Shown here: positions 61,667-64,000 of the stretch, one piece after another
How the letters are laid out: the number at the start of each line of letters is the position of its first letter
How positions within the stretch are numbered: position 1 is the first letter of the stretch
NCBI GenBank assembly: GCA_934462705.1
Contig: CAKSIH010000007.1
Span: forward strand, 8,196 to 72,195
Reading direction: 5' to 3'
Length of the DNA: 64,000 nucleotides
Source of the DNA: an uncultured Eubacteriales bacterium
GTDB taxonomy: Bacteria > Bacillota > Clostridia > Oscillospirales > Acutalibacteraceae
Translations under genes and position numbers: made by a program
The notes under the pieces: model-generated
What the model was told of the DNA's origin: nothing
What the model saw: the letters and a program-made list of their open reading frames with translations, nothing else
Database searches by the model: none

Positions 61667-63014
61667 TGGTTCTTACTCCTATCAATTCTATATTGGAATT
61701 TCTTATATCGTCATTTAAATTTTTTAAATTATGAAAGGGCAATATGCAACGTTCAAAACCTAATCTTTCTGCTTCCATAATGCGCTCTGTTGCATGAGAT
61801 ACTGTTCGTATTTCTCCGGCTAACCCTATTTCCCCAAAAGTAATTGTTTTGTCTGCTATTACAACATTTTTAAGACTCGATATAAGCGCCATAGCAACGG
61901 ATAGATCTGATGCAGGCTCATCTAATTTTAAACCTCCAACTACGTTAACATATGTATCAAGGTTGGAAAAGAAATACCCTGCCCTCTTTTCAAGTACAGC
62001 TAAAATTAATGCCATTCTGTTATAGTCAAATCCTGTTGACATTCTCCTGGGATTGCCAAAACCTGAATTTGTAGCTAAACCTTGAACTTCTGCAAATATA
62101 GGTCTAGTACCTTCCATAACACAAGCAACGCAAGTTCCAGGAACACCCTTAGGTTTTCCTGAAAGGAGCATTAATGATGGATTTTCTACTTCTTCCAAAC
62201 CTTTTGGTCCCATACTAAATACACCAATTTCATTTGTGGAACCATATCTATTTTTTATTCCACGTAGAATTCTATAAGACATTTGCCTGTCACCTTCGAA
62301 ATAAAGGACAGCATCAACTATGTGCTCTAACACTTTTGGACCCGCAATTGCACCATCTTTATTAACATGCCCCACAACAATAATAGGTATATCAAGTGTC
62401 TTAGCAAGCCTCATGAGCACATTTGTACATTCCTTTACCTGAGTAACACTTCCGGTTGCAGAAGCAAGCTCACTATGATTCATGGTTTGGATGGAATCAA
62501 TTATTACTAAATCAGGGGATTGAATTTTTATCTCTTCGGCAACAGATTCAATATCCGTTTCTGTCATCACATAAAGGTGATCATTGGTCGCATTAAGTCT
62601 TTCTGCCCTTAATTTTAGTTGTCTTTGAGATTCTTCCCCTGATACATAAAGAATATTTAATGAATTAGCCAAATTTTTACAAACTTGAAGCAGTATGGTG
62701 GACTTCCCTATTCCTGGGTCCCCACCCAAAAGTATTATAGAACCCTTTACTATTCCGCCACCTAATACTCTGTCTAGTTCATTAATATTGGTTTTATATC
62801 TATTTTCATCATGGTTTGAAATTTCTGAAATTTTGATTGGTTTAGAATACTGCCTTGAAATTTTAATCTTTGATCCGCTCTTTAATGAGTTGTTTTCCCT
62901 TATTTCCTCCTGGAATGTATTCCAGTTGTTACAAGATGGGCATTGACCATTCCACTTTGGAGATTCAAATCCACAGTCTGAACATACCCAAACACTTTTA
63001 ACTTTAGAAGCCAT
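61638..63014 (-). CDS. radA: DNA repair protein RadA
   Basis: The 458-residue product has an N-terminal Cys4 zinc finger (WVCSDCGFESPKWNGQCPSCNNW), a RecA-like core with Walker A GGDPGIGKST, the RadA-specific KNRYGSTNEIG motif and a C-terminal Lon-protease-like domain (GGLKLDEPASDLSVAMAL). It promotes branch migration in recombination. AAGGA lies 7 nt before the ATG at 63014. The cwlD-like gene lies 24 nt upstream on the same strand. Confidence 0.95.
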   Translation of the reverse strand: MASKVKSVWVCSDCGFESPKWNGQCPSCNNWNTFQEEIRENNSLKSGSKIKISRQYSKPIKISEISNHDENRYKTNINELDRVLGGGIVKGSIILLGGDPGIGKSTILLQVCKNLANSLNILYVSGEESQRQLKLRAERLNATNDHLYVMTETDIESVAEEIKIQSPDLVIIDSIQTMNHSELASATGSVTQVKECTNVLMRLAKTLDIPIIVVGHVNKDGAIAGPKVLEHIVDAVLYFEGDRQMSYRILRGIKNRYGSTNEIGVFSMGPKGLEEVENPSLMLLSGKPKGVPGTCVACVMEGTRPIFAEVQGLATNSGFGNPRRMSTGFDYNRMALILAVLEKRAGYFFSNLDTYVNVVGGLKLDEPASDLSVAMALISSLKNVVIADKTITFGEIGLAGEIRTVSHATERIMEAERLGFERCILPFHNLKNLNDDIRNSNIELIGVRTIRQAFEALS

Positions 63015-63038
63015 TTGCACGTCCTTCTTTCACTAAGT

Positions 63039-63767
63039 TTAAATAGAGTTATGATAATTAAGTATACCACAATAAATTGCAAAAGCAAGTTTTGATTGAT
63101 AGTCACTGTTTGTCAGTTTTTTTAGCTCTTCTTCGTTAGACAAAAAACCACACTCAACAATAACCGCTGGAACACTTGCATTATTTAATATGTAAATATT
63201 CTTTTCCGCTGGCTTAATTTCTCTTTCATTTTTAGGTTGAACTAATTCTTGTATAGCGGTTTTTATACTAACTGCTAAATCTTTGCTCTTGGGATTGTTT
63301 TTTGAAAAGAACATTTGTGCACCGCTATATTTGCTGTCTGAAAATTTATTTTGATGAATACTTACAAGAATGTTATTAGAATTTGAATTGGCTATTTCAG
63401 TGCGATTTTTTATGTCACTCACTTTTTGTTGCCTTACTGTATTAGCGTTATCATCATGTATAGATTCATCTTCATTCCTTGTCATAACAACTTTATACCC
63501 TGAAATTTTTAGCAATTCCGATAGTTTTTTTGAAATTTCAAGGTTTATGTCCTTTTCATGTACATCAGAATTACTTGCACCACTGTCCATTCCACCATGA
63601 CCAGGGTCAATAATTATAGTTGGAAATGACTCCCTAGATTTAGCCATAGTTTGTTTTTCAGCATTAAAATATGCATTTACCATAAGAAGAGCAAATGCAA
63701 TGTACCCGCACAAAACAACTGTGTAAAATAAAGTATCTCTAGCTTTTAGTTTTTTCAATATTCTCAC
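63039..63767 (-). CDS. cwlD: N-acetylmuramoyl-L-alanine amidase CwlD
   Basis: The 242-residue product has an N-terminal membrane helix and an Amidase_3 domain with zinc ligands in IIDPGHGGMDSGA, EKDINLEISKKL and SIHQNKFSD, and the catalytic Glu in VIVECGFLSN. CwlD removes peptides from cortex muramic acid so that muramic-delta-lactam can form, marking cortex for germination lysins. The membrane anchor, length and neighbour radA fit CwlD, though other amidases share the domain. Confidence 0.85.
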   Translation of the reverse strand: MRILKKLKARDTLFYTVVLCGYIAFALLMVNAYFNAEKQTMAKSRESFPTIIIDPGHGGMDSGASNSDVHEKDINLEISKKLSELLKISGYKVVMTRNEDESIHDDNANTVRQQKVSDIKNRTEIANSNSNNILVSIHQNKFSDSKYSGAQMFFSKNNPKSKDLAVSIKTAIQELVQPKNEREIKPAEKNIYILNNASVPAVIVECGFLSNEEELKKLTNSDYQSKLAFAIYCGILNYHNSI

Positions 63768-63926
63768 CCTTTAAATTTTTATGCTCTTAAGAATATAAAA
63801 ATGCCCTAAAAAGTATAAGATTAAGTATAATTAATTCAAGACAGTGTATTTGTAAGCCTTAAAATAAAAGGAATATATTATTTACTTTTTTATAAAGCTT
63901 TTTGATCTATTAATAATTTCAACAAT

Positions 63927-63965
63927 AAAAAGAAGGCACTATTATATTTAGTGCCTTCTTTTGAG
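63927..63965 (-). terminator. Terminator, family copy 3 (minus strand)
   Basis: On the minus strand AAAAGAAGGCACTA pairs with TAGTGCCTTCTTTTT; the block including the upstream AAAATACCCT is nearly identical to 58018-58066. It ends a minus-strand gene that enters from the right edge. Confidence 0.9.
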
Positions 63966-63978
63966 GGTATTTTTAGAG

Positions 63979-64000
63979 TTAGCCAACGACTACTGACCCA
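63979..64000 (-). CDS. 3' end of a gene cut by the right edge
   Basis: Only the last six codons (GSVVVG) and a TAA are visible, 14 nt before the family terminator. By analogy with 57258-57553 it could be another small GG-type gene. The call is tentative. Confidence 0.3.

Overview
The window is AT-rich (roughly 30% GC by eye) chromosome from a low-GC, endospore-forming member of the Clostridia. Genes for the spore programme include sipL-spoIVA, spoIVB, spo0A, a gerA/gerB/gerC receptor operon, whiA, sigG and a cwlD-type amidase. A PolC-type replicase, HPr kinase, RapZ and the order rpsB-tsf-pyrH-frr-uppS-cdsA-dxr-rseP-ispG-polC also point to this class. No species can be named from the sequence alone. 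I saw no rRNA, tRNA, CRISPR array or intact insertion sequence.

Layout. 1-9.6 kb: a flippase cut by the left edge, a MerR/TipAS regulator with its own 19-bp-spacer operator-promoter, an alanine/glycine symporter, the coat pair sipL-spoIVA, D-lactate dehydrogenase, and an amidase followed by a small gene with a hairpin over its start. 9.6-23.6 kb: rpsF-ssb-rpsR, an ABC ATPase, spoIVB, spo0A, DUF421/DUF4363, the ger operon, and hprK-PHP-murB-rapZ-whiA. 23.6-39.6 kb is accessory: a large protein with a Nif11-like double-glycine leader and a small double-glycine protein, a redox operon, a secreted PI-PLC-like protein, an array of perfect palindromes, a four-gene operon (glutamate-cysteine-ligase-like enzyme, solute-binding lipoprotein, two divergent SDF-fold carriers), an NSS transporter, CarD and XRE regulators, and hidden small double-glycine genes. 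39.7-52.8 kb: translation, isoprenoid, lipid and replication genes. 52.9-56.2 kb: a duplicated two-gene cassette (membrane-anchored protein plus secreted protein). 56.3-64 kb: sigG, a family of double-glycine-type peptide genes sharing leaders and terminators, a tyrosine recombinase, an efflux adaptor/permease pair, radA and cwlD.

The least explained material forms three groups. The first is a dispersed family of small proteins with LSxExLxxVxGG-type leaders, several under 60 residues, including decayed copies; none of the window's genes is an obvious processing enzyme. The second is the ligase/binding-protein/two-carrier operon at 31.4-36.3 kb, which looks like binding-protein-fed secondary transport. 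The third is structured non-coding DNA: the 92-bp tandem palindrome array at 30.93 kb with a related palindrome at 57.67 kb, the five-hairpin leader at 53.7 kb, and the hairpin at 9.0 kb. PolC also lacks the exonuclease domain that normally interrupts its PHP domain.
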